This document shows, one piece after another, positions 9,453 through 16,653 of a stretch of DNA of 64,000 nucleotides (its first letter is position 1; the number at the start of each line of letters is the position of its first letter). The DNA comes from JASLCR01 sp046462475 (GTDB taxonomy: Bacteria > Patescibacteriota > Saccharimonadia > Saccharimonadales > Saccharimonadaceae). A model generated the notes under the pieces. That model was not told the origin of the DNA. It searched no databases and saw only the letters and a list, made by a program, of their open reading frames with translations. Position numbers and translations under genes: made by a program. Location of the stretch: positions 1 to 64,000 of the forward strand of contig JBKGVB010000033.1 in NCBI GenBank assembly GCA_046462475.1. The letters are read 5' to 3'.

Positions 9453-9842
9453 ATGGAACCAGAAATCAAATTTGAACAACATAACACAAAACGCATATGG
9501 ATTATTTATGCGGCAGCGTTGGTACTTGTCGTAGCAGCTGGCAGCTACTTCATTCTCCGTTCGATTCCTCGGGTGAAGCAAGAACCTGCAAAGCCACAGA
9601 CGACTCAACAAGAGGCCGATAGCTCCAAGCAGGCTGGCGTAAAAGCCGAAGCAAACGGAGATAGCACAAAGGCCCTCCAAGAGTATCAAGCTGCTTACGA
9701 CGCCTACAAACGTGCGGGTAACAAGAGTGCTGCCGAAGACATGAGCTATAAGATTGAATTCATGAAGCAGGCGATCAAAGCAGATAAAGAAGCTACCGCC
9801 GAAGCCATCAAAAATGGCGATGCGCCTTCAAAAGATAATTAG
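9453..9842 (+). CDS. Membrane-anchored TPR-like helper protein, copy 2
   Basis: A 129-residue paralogue of the 6787-7176 protein: same length, one membrane helix (about 17-37), the same AEANGDSTKALQEYQAAYDA helix-pair motif and a nearly identical end (IKNGDAPS). It begins 19 bases after the second adhesin stop, as in copy 1. The start is weakly supported by GGAATAGAG upstream. It confirms that the adhesin and helper were duplicated together as a two-gene unit. Confidence 0.75.
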   Translation: MEPEIKFEQHNTKRIWIIYAAALVLVVAAGSYFILRSIPRVKQEPAKPQTTQQEADSSKQAGVKAEANGDSTKALQEYQAAYDAYKRAGNKSAAEDMSYKIEFMKQAIKADKEATAEAIKNGDAPSKDN

Positions 9843-9856
9843 TAGGCCTTAGCTAT

Positions 9857-10345
9857 TTAGATCGTCTTGATTCGTCGATAGGCAAATTTTGCCGCTGGTC
9901 GCCAACCCGTCGATGCATCCGTATCAAACTGGCGAATCTCGCCGTTTGTCACCTCCATTACCTGTACTAACGCAGGATTATACGGAGCCAGCGTACGGTA
10001 GTAGACGAGATCGCCTTCACTCGGATTCGTACGGCCCGGGAATACTGCGCGGAATTTCTCTGTACCTATCTCGTCAAAGTAATTTGGACGGCCTTTTGGC
10101 GGCAGATAGAGTTCGGCCACAAGACCCATACGACTAACGATTTTCTTTACGTCTGCGAGCAACAATTTCGTTTCGCCTTGAATATAAACAAACAGCTGTT
10201 TCTTGCTAGTCAGAAACACAGTCGCCGTAGAGGTACGATTTACTGGAATATTGCGGACAACGACATGAGTAATATCGACTTGCATGCCAAATTTATCTTT
10301 GGCAATTTGCTCAAGCGCCATATCGTCATACATTTCGCTGTTCAT
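9857..10345 (-). CDS. Hypothetical soluble protein
   Basis: A 162-residue protein with no signal or membrane segment and no family I recognise. The C-terminal third (FDTDASTGWRPAAKFAYRR) is rich in aromatic and basic residues and could contact nucleic acid, but that is speculation. I prefer the ATG at 10345, which follows TATACT by 10 bases; the GTG at 10354 is only one base from the same box. It is divergent from the helicase gene, sharing a region of about 78 bases. Confidence 0.6.
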   Translation of the reverse strand: MNSEMYDDMALEQIAKDKFGMQVDITHVVVRNIPVNRTSTATVFLTSKKQLFVYIQGETKLLLADVKKIVSRMGLVAELYLPPKGRPNYFDEIGTEKFRAVFPGRTNPSEGDLVYYRTLAPYNPALVQVMEVTNGEIRQFDTDASTGWRPAAKFAYRRIKTI

Positions 10346-10422
10346 AACTGACACTAGTATACCACTTTACATATTGGGCATTTTGGCAAATGTTAAGGGC
10401 ATTATTTTGATACAATAAAGGA

Positions 10423-13400
10423 ATGGACTTTACGAAGCGTTTTAAGACGCTCAACGATCGGCAAAAAGAGGCGGTAACTGCGATTGATGGACCAGTCATG
10501 GTTATCGCTGGGCCTGGTACAGGCAAGACCGAACTCCTCAGTATGCGTGCCGCCAATATTCTTCGAGAAACTGACACACTACCAAATAACCTATTATGTC
10601 TGACGTTTACTGAAAGCGGCGCGGCTGCCATGCGGGAGCGACTCGTAAGCATCATCGGCCAAGATGCCTATAAAGTAGCTATTCACACCTTCCACAGCTT
10701 TGGCAGCGATGTCATCGCTCGGTATGGTGAATATTTTTACCAAGGCGCCGATGTGCGTCCGGCCGACGAGATTAGTACGTATGAAATTCTCCGCGGCATT
10801 TTTGAAGAACTGCCACACTCCAGCCCGCTCGCAGGTCAATTTGGTGGTGACTTTACCTATCTCAGCGACACCGCAAAGACAATTTCCGAATTAAAAAAGA
10901 GCGGACTAACCAGCGACGAGCTACTCGTTGTACTCGATGACAACGAGCGAGTACTCGATACCGCCGAGCCCGTCCTGACTGAGTTATTTGCAAACCGCAT
11001 TAGCAAATCGATGCTCCCTCGGCTGTCGGCCATCGCCACCACCATTGCCGAGCTGGAACCTCGCTCACTTCCTTCTAGTATCACACCGCTTGCAAGCACA
11101 CTCGCACTCAGCATCGCCCACGCTGTCGATGCGGCAATTGATCTTGAGTCAACCAAGCCTATCACCGCATGGCGCAATAAGTGGCTGGAAAAGAATGCCA
11201 AGGATGAATTTGTCTTCAAGGACCGCAAGCGCCAGGCTCGCCTCCGTGCTGTGAGTAATGTGTATTTCCAGTACCTGAGCCGTATGCAGGAGCGCCATCT
11301 TTATGACTTTGACGACATGGTCTTACGAGTACTGCACGCGACCGAAGTCTTTGACGATCTTCGTTATAGCCTCCAAGAGCAGTACCTCTACATCATGGTT
11401 GACGAGTTTCAAGACACAAACCTTGCACAGATGCGCCTGCTGAGCGCCCTCACCAGCAACCCTACAAATGAAGGTGCTCCGAACCTGATGGTTGTCGGCG
11501 ATGACGACCAGGCGATTTACAGTTTTCAAGGTGCCGAGATCAGTAATATTCTCGATTTTTCAAGCCGTTACGAGTCAGTCAAGCGCATTACGCTCGTCGA
11601 CAACTATCGCTCAACCCCAGAAGTTCTCACGGCGGCCAGGGAAGTGATTACCCAAGGAAGCGAACGGCTCGAAAGCTATCTTACAGATCTCGACAAAACG
11701 CTCACAGCACATCTCCCGTCCGGCACTGCTGTACGCCTCATAGAAACTGCAACGCCAGACAGTGAACGAGCGTGGCTTGCAAGGCATATCAAAGAAATGA
11801 TCAAAAGCGGAACATCTGCACAAGATATCGCCGTCCTCACGAGGCGTCATAACGAACTCGAGGCGCTACTGCCATACTTTACCGCTGAAGAGGTAACGGT
11901 TCAATACGAACGTCGCGATAATATTCTCGAGAACGAACTAATTATCCAGCTTTCTCTCCTGAGTCGCATCATCCATAGCCTTGCAGTTGGTCAGCATGAG
12001 GACGCAAACACTCTACTCCCAGAACTGCTCGCCCATCCAGCTTGGAACTTTTCTTCCGAAACACTATGGAAACTAAGCCTGAAAGCACACCATGACCGCG
12101 CCTACTGGATGGAAGCGATGAGCGAAATGACCGAATTTCTGCCACTACGCACATGGCTACTCGACATGGCGCAGCAAAGTCTCGTATCGCCACTCGAAGT
12201 CATGCTTGATCAGCTTGTCGGAAGCTCTGAGACAGACGGTACAGATGCATTTATCTCGCCATATCATGGCTACTTCTTCACTCGCGAAAAGCGCGACACA
12301 GCCTCATCATCGTATCTCGAATTCCTCGAAGCACTGAGAACCTTGCGTCATGAGCTTCGTACGTATAAAAATGGCAATGATATTAAGTTGGCTGATTTTC
12401 TTGACTTCCTCACCGTACACCAGCAGCTTGGCTCTACGATTTCAAGCGTCCGCGTATCAGGATCAGACAACGAGGTAGCCATCCATCTTATGACGGCCCA
12501 CAAATCAAAGGGATTGGAATTCGACCACATCTTTATCGTTGGTGCAGTCGATAGCAAGTGGGGCCGACAAGTCCGTAGTCGTTCACGGCTTATTAGCTAC
12601 CCTGAAAATCTACCACTTATGCCAGCAGGGGACACTTACGATGAGCGCCTGCGTCTTTTCTTCGTTGCGATGACTCGTGCGAAAAAGAGCCTCACCATTA
12701 CTCACGCTAGCGCCGATGAATCTGGCTCCGCCTTGAGTCTGCCTGAGTTTTTGGTCGGCAACTCATGGACGGTAGAGACAGTCGAGGAAAGCTCGGTCGA
12801 GCAACAAGTACGCGATGCTAAAATCGCCTGGTACCAGCCTCTTATTACTCCGCTCGAACCGTCCATGAAGCAATTACTCACCTCAACCCTGGAGCGATAC
12901 AAACTCAGCGCAACACATCTTTGCAACTTCCTCGACATTACTCATGGCGGACCTGAGCACTTTCTGCTTAGCAACTTACTGCGTTTCCCGGAAGCAATGA
13001 GTCCAGACGCAGTCTATGGATCGGCTATCCACGCCTGCCTGCAACAAGCACACGCGCACCTGATTACGACAGAGCACCAGCGACCAATCGAAGACAGTCT
13101 GCAAGATTTTGAGCATTTTTTGGCGCGCGGCTCACTCGATAAAGATACATTTTCACGTTACCTCGAGCGTGGCAGCAATGCTCTGACGACCTTCCTGGGT
13201 GCAAAAGGGGACAGCTTCACTACCACTCAAAGACCTGAGCTTGGATTCGCTGGACAACAATCGTATATAGATGACACTCATCTTACCGGCACGCTTGATC
13301 TTGTCGATATCGACCACGAAGCCAAGACCATCATCGTTACCGACTATAAGACAGGGCGTCCGTCTCATTCGTGGAAGGGGAGAAGCGACGGCGAAAAGCT

Positions 13401-13698
13401 TAAACTTCACAAGTACCGCCACCAGTTGCTGTTTTATAAAGTTCTCGTCGAGAATTCACGCGACTGGTCGGCCTATACCGTAACTCACGGTCGTCTGCAA
13501 TTTGTCGAGCCGGACGAGCAAGGTGACATCGTAGCACTGGAACTTGAATTTGACTCCGAAGAGGTCGCTTCAATAAAGCGCCTTATTCGTACTGTCTGGA
13601 AGCATATCATAGCGCTCGATCTACCCGATGTCTCATCCTATAGCCCAACCTACCGCGGCGTACTCGACTTTGAGCGTGCACTCCTTGACGAAGAATAG
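10423..13698 (+). CDS. UvrD/Rep-family helicase fused to a RecB-type nuclease
   Basis: A 1091-residue superfamily 1A DNA helicase with a C-terminal nuclease. Helicase motifs in order: Walker A AGPGTGKTELLS (about 29), VDEFQDTN (motif II, about 326), GDDDQAIYSFQGA (III, about 362), DNYRST (IV), TAHKSKGLEFDHIF (V, about 690) and LFFVAMTRAKKSL (VI). Near the end, GTLDLVDID and VTDYKTG (about 960-980) are the acidic motifs of the PD-(D/E)XK RecB/AddA nuclease. The architecture suggests a single-chain recombination or end-processing enzyme. TACAAT lies 6 bases upstream. Its last codons overlap the promoter of the downstream RNA locus. Confidence 0.9.
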   Translation: MDFTKRFKTLNDRQKEAVTAIDGPVMVIAGPGTGKTELLSMRAANILRETDTLPNNLLCLTFTESGAAAMRERLVSIIGQDAYKVAIHTFHSFGSDVIARYGEYFYQGADVRPADEISTYEILRGIFEELPHSSPLAGQFGGDFTYLSDTAKTISELKKSGLTSDELLVVLDDNERVLDTAEPVLTELFANRISKSMLPRLSAIATTIAELEPRSLPSSITPLASTLALSIAHAVDAAIDLESTKPITAWRNKWLEKNAKDEFVFKDRKRQARLRAVSNVYFQYLSRMQERHLYDFDDMVLRVLHATEVFDDLRYSLQEQYLYIMVDEFQDTNLAQMRLLSALTSNPTNEGAPNLMVVGDDDQAIYSFQGAEISNILDFSSRYESVKRITLVDNYRSTPEVLTAAREVITQGSERLESYLTDLDKTLTAHLPSGTAVRLIETATPDSERAWLARHIKEMIKSGTSAQDIAVLTRRHNELEALLPYFTAEEVTVQYERRDNILENELIIQLSLLSRIIHSLAVGQHEDANTLLPELLAHPAWNFSSETLWKLSLKAHHDRAYWMEAMSEMTEFLPLRTWLLDMAQQSLVSPLEVMLDQLVGSSETDGTDAFISPYHGYFFTREKRDTASSSYLEFLEALRTLRHELRTYKNGNDIKLADFLDFLTVHQQLGSTISSVRVSGSDNEVAIHLMTAHKSKGLEFDHIFIVGAVDSKWGRQVRSRSRLISYPENLPLMPAGDTYDERLRLFFVAMTRAKKSLTITHASADESGSALSLPEFLVGNSWTVETVEESSVEQQVRDAKIAWYQPLITPLEPSMKQLLTSTLERYKLSATHLCNFLDITHGGPEHFLLSNLLRFPEAMSPDAVYGSAIHACLQQAHAHLITTEHQRPIEDSLQDFEHFLARGSLDKDTFSRYLERGSNALTTFLGAKGDSFTTTQRPELGFAGQQSYIDDTHLTGTLDLVDIDHEAKTIIVTDYKTGRPSHSWKGRSDGEKLKLHKYRHQLLFYKVLVENSRDWSAYTVTHGRLQFVEPDEQGDIVALELEFDSEEVASIKRLIRTVWKHIIALDLPDVSSYSPTYRGVLDFERALLDEE

Positions 13699-13713
13699 TA
13701 AATACCGTATAAT
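13685..13713 (+). promoter_or_regulatory. Strong promoter of the structured RNA locus
   Basis: TTGACG (13685-13690), a 17-base spacer and a perfect TATAAT (13708-13713). The -35 box lies inside the last codons of the helicase gene. Transcription should start about 13720, just before the first hairpin. Confidence 0.8.
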
Positions 13714-13944
13714 CAAGTGTTAGCTAGTTGAGTGTGCGACTGCGGGAACAAGAGGACGTCTTTTTCGTGTCTCCACAGTCGCACCACTCCTAGTTCATTA
13801 AAAGACAGGAATAGTGCATATAGTCATCCGCAAGTCTCTGACTTTGCGGGTGGGGCATACCCATCCTACGGTGACGGCTCACGCAGCCGGCTGTTTTAGC
13901 GGCCCAGTAACCGGTCACCTACAATGGATGAGTCCCTGCCCAAA

Positions 13945-14052
13945 CGAGATGTAGCTCAGTCTGGAAGAGCACGCGATAGTTTCTCTCCCCGGTTAACCGA
14001 GAGAGAAGCTTCCTATATCGCGAGGCCGTGGGTTCAAATCCCATCATCTCGA
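13945..14052 (+). other. tRNA-shaped domain with a 41-base 'anticodon loop'
   Basis: The acceptor stem CGAGATG/CATCTCG is perfect over 7 bp. T8-A9 precede a D arm GCTC/GAGC, then A26, a 5-bp anticodon stem CGCGA/TCGCG, a 5-base variable loop AGGCC, and a T arm with loop TTCAAAT. Discriminator A is followed by CC but no encoded CCA. Instead of 7 bases, the anticodon loop has 41 (13977-14017). The stem can extend by TA/TA, and an inner hairpin TTCTCTC/GAGAGAA carries the palindrome GGTTAACC. It is either an intron-bearing tRNA or a tRNA mimic within a larger RNA. Removing 34 bases does not leave an obvious U33 loop, so I favour the mimic. Confidence 0.7.
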
Positions 14053-14054
14053 CC

Positions 14055-14332
14055 GGAAACAAGTAACGGCACGTACCCGAGAAGCGGGCCCGACTCTTTG
14101 TCCCAGAGTCACTTGTTTCCAGGCCCAGTCGTGTGCAACTCTCGACCCCGCACCTCGAGAACACGACTGGGCCACCCCAGCCCGACGAGCAGAAGGTAGC
14201 CCCGGAGGGAGCCTCTTGCTCGTCATCAGCGAGACAAATTCTTTCGTCGCCGGGGAAGGCGATGGCAACAGGGGAATTTGTCTCGCCTAGGGTGCCGGCG
14301 CCGGGGATTCGACCCCTTCGGCGCCGGCACCC
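14055..14332 (+). repeat. Array of five long hairpins
   Basis: Five back-to-back inverted repeats with different sequences: 14055-14120 (10-bp GGAAACAAGT stem), 14122-14173 (13-bp GGCCCAGTCGTGT stem with inner CTCTCGA/TCGAGA), 14184-14224 (8-bp GACGAGCA stem), 14229-14286 (13-bp GCGAGACAAATTC stem) and 14290-14332 (14-bp GGGTGCCGGCGCCG stem). All outer stems are perfect and separated by only 1-10 bases. Confidence 0.85.
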
Positions 14333-14380
14333 GCTTCTACTTCACACACGCCGACAACCTCGAGAGGGGGTGGAAGCAAT

Positions 14381-14545
14381 ATGGCAAGCAAGGAAGAAGT
14401 TCGTGCTTGGGCTCGCAAGTCTGCAAACGGAGAGAAGCTCGCAGATCACGAGCGAGCTGCAGTCAACCGGACCACTTCACAGGCCGGCAGCGAGGGCAAG
14501 AAGGTCACTCGTCTCCTGGGCGGAAGCAAGGAGAAGGACGACTGA
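14381..14545 (+). CDS. 54-residue charged protein encoded at the end of the structured RNA
   Basis: A small ORF starting at ATG 14381 with the strong site GAGAGGGGGTGG 8-19 bases upstream. The protein starts MASKEEVRAWARKSANGEKL and ends GGSKEKDD. It is highly hydrophilic, alternates acidic and basic residues, and has no cysteine or membrane segment, so it could be a small RNA- or DNA-binding or ribosome-associated protein (inference). Codons are G+C-rich. It has no promoter of its own: the only visible one is at 13685-13713, so its leader would be the structured RNA. I know no family for it. Confidence 0.6.
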   Translation: MASKEEVRAWARKSANGEKLADHERAAVNRTTSQAGSEGKKVTRLLGGSKEKDD

Positions 14546-14617
14546 CTTAGTCCACGAGACGCCTCCTCGGAGGATCAACGGGCTCATATGTATCGTTGAT
14601 GACGCACTATTCCTGTC

Positions 14618-14668
14618 CGTCTCACCAGACTCATGAATATGTTTCGTGACTCTAGTGAGGCGTTTTTA
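14618..14668 (+). terminator. Terminator of the structured RNA / 54-residue ORF unit
   Basis: Stem CGTCTCAC (14618-14625) pairs with GTGAGGCG (14655-14662), with an inner TCATGA/TCGTGA pairing, followed by TTTTTATTTT. This is the first clear terminator downstream of the promoter at 13685. Confidence 0.75.
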
Positions 14669-14729
14669 TTTTGCCTAAAATATGCTATTATAAAGACTCG
14701 ATACAATCTAAAAGCAAAAGGAACGTGCC

Positions 14730-14918
14730 ATGACAGCAGAGTCACTTTCACCAATTCATGATGAATCAGAAGTAATAAAACTTCACGCTGTCGAGACAAA
14801 CAAGGAGCTAGCAGCTCGAGCGGTACCGAAAGTCATCGAGTGGGGACCGAGTCACCACCGTAGCGACTACGAAACACCCGACACATCTAGCCCAGAGGGC
14901 CTTACCTATAGCGCATAG
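14730..14918 (+). CDS. Hypothetical 62-residue protein upstream of dus
   Basis: A small acidic ORF (62 residues, no membrane segment). The start has AAAGGAA 8 bases upstream, and a TACAAT box lies at 14702-14707. Only 9 bases separate its stop from the Dus gene, so they are probably co-transcribed. No recognised domain; composition is rich in Glu, Ser and Pro, suggesting little fixed structure. Confidence 0.5.
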   Translation: MTAESLSPIHDESEVIKLHAVETNKELAARAVPKVIEWGPSHHRSDYETPDTSSPEGLTYSA

Positions 14919-14927
14919 TTACGTCAC

Positions 14928-15872
14928 ATGACATCATTTTGGCGAGACCTACCACAACCTTTCTTTATTTTGGCCCCAATGGAGGCTGTAACTGATGTTG
15001 TGTTTCGTCATGTAGTCGAAGAGGCGAGCGCCCCAGACCTTTATTTTACTGAGTTTACGAACGCCACGGGATGGGTTCATGCTGGCGATAAAGCTATTGG
15101 CGGACGCCTCGTAAAAACCGAGGACGAGACAAAGCTGGTCGCACAGCTGTGGGGTGCTGTACCCGAAGACATGGCAAAGCTTGCCACGCGCTGCCGCGAG
15201 CTCGGCTACCTTGGTGTTGACATCAACATGGGCTGCCCAGACTCTTCTGCCGTCAAAGCTGGCGGTGGCGCGGCAATGTGTCGCACCCCAGAACTTGCCG
15301 GAGAAATGATCGCAGCCGCAAAAACAAGCGGACTGCCAACCTCGGTAAAATGTCGACTCGGCTATAGTCAAGTTACTGAATGGCGCGAGTGGCTCACATT
15401 CTTATTCCAGCAGGATGTCGAAAATCTCACCATACACCTCCGCACAAAAAAAGAAATGAGCAAAGTTCCTGCCCATTTTGAATTAATCCCAGAAATTGTC
15501 GCCTTGCGCGATGAGATTGCTCCACAGACTTTACTTACCATTAACGGAGATATCGAAGACAGGGAACAGGGTCTTCGTCTGGTCAAAGAAAATCCTGGTG
15601 TCAACGGTGTCATGATCGGCCGTGGAGTTTTCCATAATCCATTTTGCTTTGAAACCAACTCAACCACACACAGTCGAGAAGAGTTACTTACCCTCCTCAA
15701 GCTTCAACTTGATTTATATGATCAGTATTCCAGCCACACCCGTCGACCATTCGAGACGCTGAAACGTTTTTTCAAAATCTATGTCAACAGCTTTGAGGGT
15801 GCCGCAGAACTGCGCGACAAGCTGATGCACACGAAAACTACTGACGAAGTGCGCGCACTTATTTCTGAGTAA
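14928..15872 (+). CDS. tRNA-dihydrouridine synthase family protein
   Basis: A 314-residue TIM-barrel flavoenzyme that would reduce specific uridines in tRNA with FMN and NAD(P)H. The N-terminal LAPMEAVTD is the Dus FMN-binding start. The catalytic cysteine lies in NMGCPDSSAVKAGGGAA (about residue 102), with SVKCRLGY (about 140) following and the phosphate-binding NGVMIGRGVFHNPF near 230. Length is typical. It follows a 62-residue ORF by 9 bases. It converges with a small membrane-protein gene, overlapping its end by about 14 bases. I cannot say which subfamily or tRNA position it serves. Confidence 0.88.
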   Translation: MTSFWRDLPQPFFILAPMEAVTDVVFRHVVEEASAPDLYFTEFTNATGWVHAGDKAIGGRLVKTEDETKLVAQLWGAVPEDMAKLATRCRELGYLGVDINMGCPDSSAVKAGGGAAMCRTPELAGEMIAAAKTSGLPTSVKCRLGYSQVTEWREWLTFLFQQDVENLTIHLRTKKEMSKVPAHFELIPEIVALRDEIAPQTLLTINGDIEDREQGLRLVKENPGVNGVMIGRGVFHNPFCFETNSTTHSREELLTLLKLQLDLYDQYSSHTRRPFETLKRFFKIYVNSFEGAAELRDKLMHTKTTDEVRALISE

Positions 15873-16182
15873 GCTGATCAATCTTCTCGTGCAGTGCATC
15901 AACAGATGACTGCAATTGATCATGTTTCTTGTGCAGCTCTCTAATATTTTTCACATGTACCGCACCAGCGCCCGCAGCTAAACTCGCGCCCAGAGCACTC
16001 AAAACATTCGTATAATTACCAAAAATAAGCTGCAGGTCATTTGACGGCGCGAGCTGCGGATACACAAGACCAATCAAACCAAAACCCACTAGATAGACAA
16101 ATAGAAAAAGGAATATAAAAATCGACGGCAACGAGCTTAGTAAGCTTGGAATTTTATTCAGTGCTTTTTTGAGGAATATCAT
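15859..16182 (-). CDS. Small two-helix membrane protein with a coiled-coil tail
   Basis: A 107-residue protein with two hydrophobic segments (about 20-43 and 55-77) and a C-terminal heptad-rich helix (HDQLQSSVDALHEKIDQL) predicting a short coiled coil. No known family. The ATG at 16182 follows TATAAT by 7 bases, so the earlier in-frame codon at 16209 is unlikely. It lies just downstream of atpC on the same strand but has its own -10 box. Confidence 0.6.
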   Translation of the reverse strand: MIFLKKALNKIPSLLSSLPSIFIFLFLFVYLVGFGLIGLVYPQLAPSNDLQLIFGNYTNVLSALGASLAAGAGAVHVKNIRELHKKHDQLQSSVDALHEKIDQLTQK

Positions 16183-16230
16183 TACCTCGATTATACGCCG
16201 GAGGCACAAAACAAGCTACTGTAGGTGTCG

Positions 16231-16653
16231 CTAACGACGGTGTCGACGACGCAAGCCGGCTACATTTAAGCGAACCTGATGGCGATCGACTAGCTGCGTA
16301 GCTTTCTCAAGCTCAACTGCATTTGTGGCATTCTTCTGAAGTTCAAGCGCCTTCTCAAGTGCTGCTTTCGACTCGGCTTCGATAATATCATCGCCGTGAT
16401 CCGCCTCATCGACAAGCACGCGAACACGCTTCTGGTCGATTTCAATCACACCACCAGAAACGGCAAAATATTCGAGTAGATCATCTGGATCATTCTTCTT
16501 ATAGCGAACCGTGATGGCCCCTGGCACTGCAACCGAAACAAGCGGTTCGTGCCCAGGGAACACACCGATAGGACCCGCCTTCGTCGGCAGCTGAACTTCG
16601 TACACATCTTTTGAAAGCTGTACGCCCAGGAGTGTTACGAGTTCGAGTTTCAT
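16231..16653 (-). CDS. atpC: ATP synthase F1 subunit epsilon
   Basis: A 140-residue epsilon subunit. The N-terminal beta-sandwich is clear (GPIGVFPGHEPLVSVAVPG, about 25-43), followed by the helical hairpin rich in Glu and Lys (about 88-130) that can inhibit the rotor. The end is strongly basic (RRRHRR). It is the last gene of the atp operon; its ATG abuts the atpD stop. No clear hairpin terminator follows. Confidence 0.92.
   Translation of the reverse strand: MKLELVTLLGVQLSKDVYEVQLPTKAGPIGVFPGHEPLVSVAVPGAITVRYKKNDPDDLLEYFAVSGGVIEIDQKRVRVLVDEADHGDDIIEAESKAALEKALELQKNATNAVELEKATQLVDRHQVRLNVAGLRRRHRR

Larger units (their letters stand above)
13720..14340 (+). ncRNA. Putative large structured RNA of unknown class
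   Basis: About 620 bases between the promoter and a small ORF, almost entirely foldable. Helix 1: 13730-13742 with 13776-13789. Helix 2: 13825-13836 with 13840-13852. A branched domain is closed by GGGCA/TGCCC (13853-13857 with 13937-13941), CATCC/GGATG and GGTGAC/GTCACC, with smaller hairpins inside. A tRNA-shaped domain (13945-14052) follows, then five consecutive long hairpins (14055-14332). Long frames crossing this region lack ribosome sites and only reflect the palindromes. I checked it by eye for landmark motifs of tmRNA, RNase P RNA and SRP RNA and found none. It probably continues into the 54-codon ORF and ends at 14668, about 950 bases in all. Confidence 0.7.

Noticed and set aside
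13977..14017. Self-splicing group I intron in the tRNA-shaped domain
   Set aside because: 34 bases is far too short; no P, Q, R or S core elements.
13720..14340. tmRNA, RNase P RNA or SRP RNA
   Set aside because: A GGATTCGAC-like string occurs in the last hairpin, but there is no Ala-type tRNA end, tag reading frame, RNase P P4 motif or SRP GGAA loop.
14133..14636. 167-codon plus-strand frame across the hairpin array, and others at 13924-14268
   Set aside because: They run through inverted repeats, lack ribosome sites and overlap each other; G+C-rich palindromes lengthen frames by chance.
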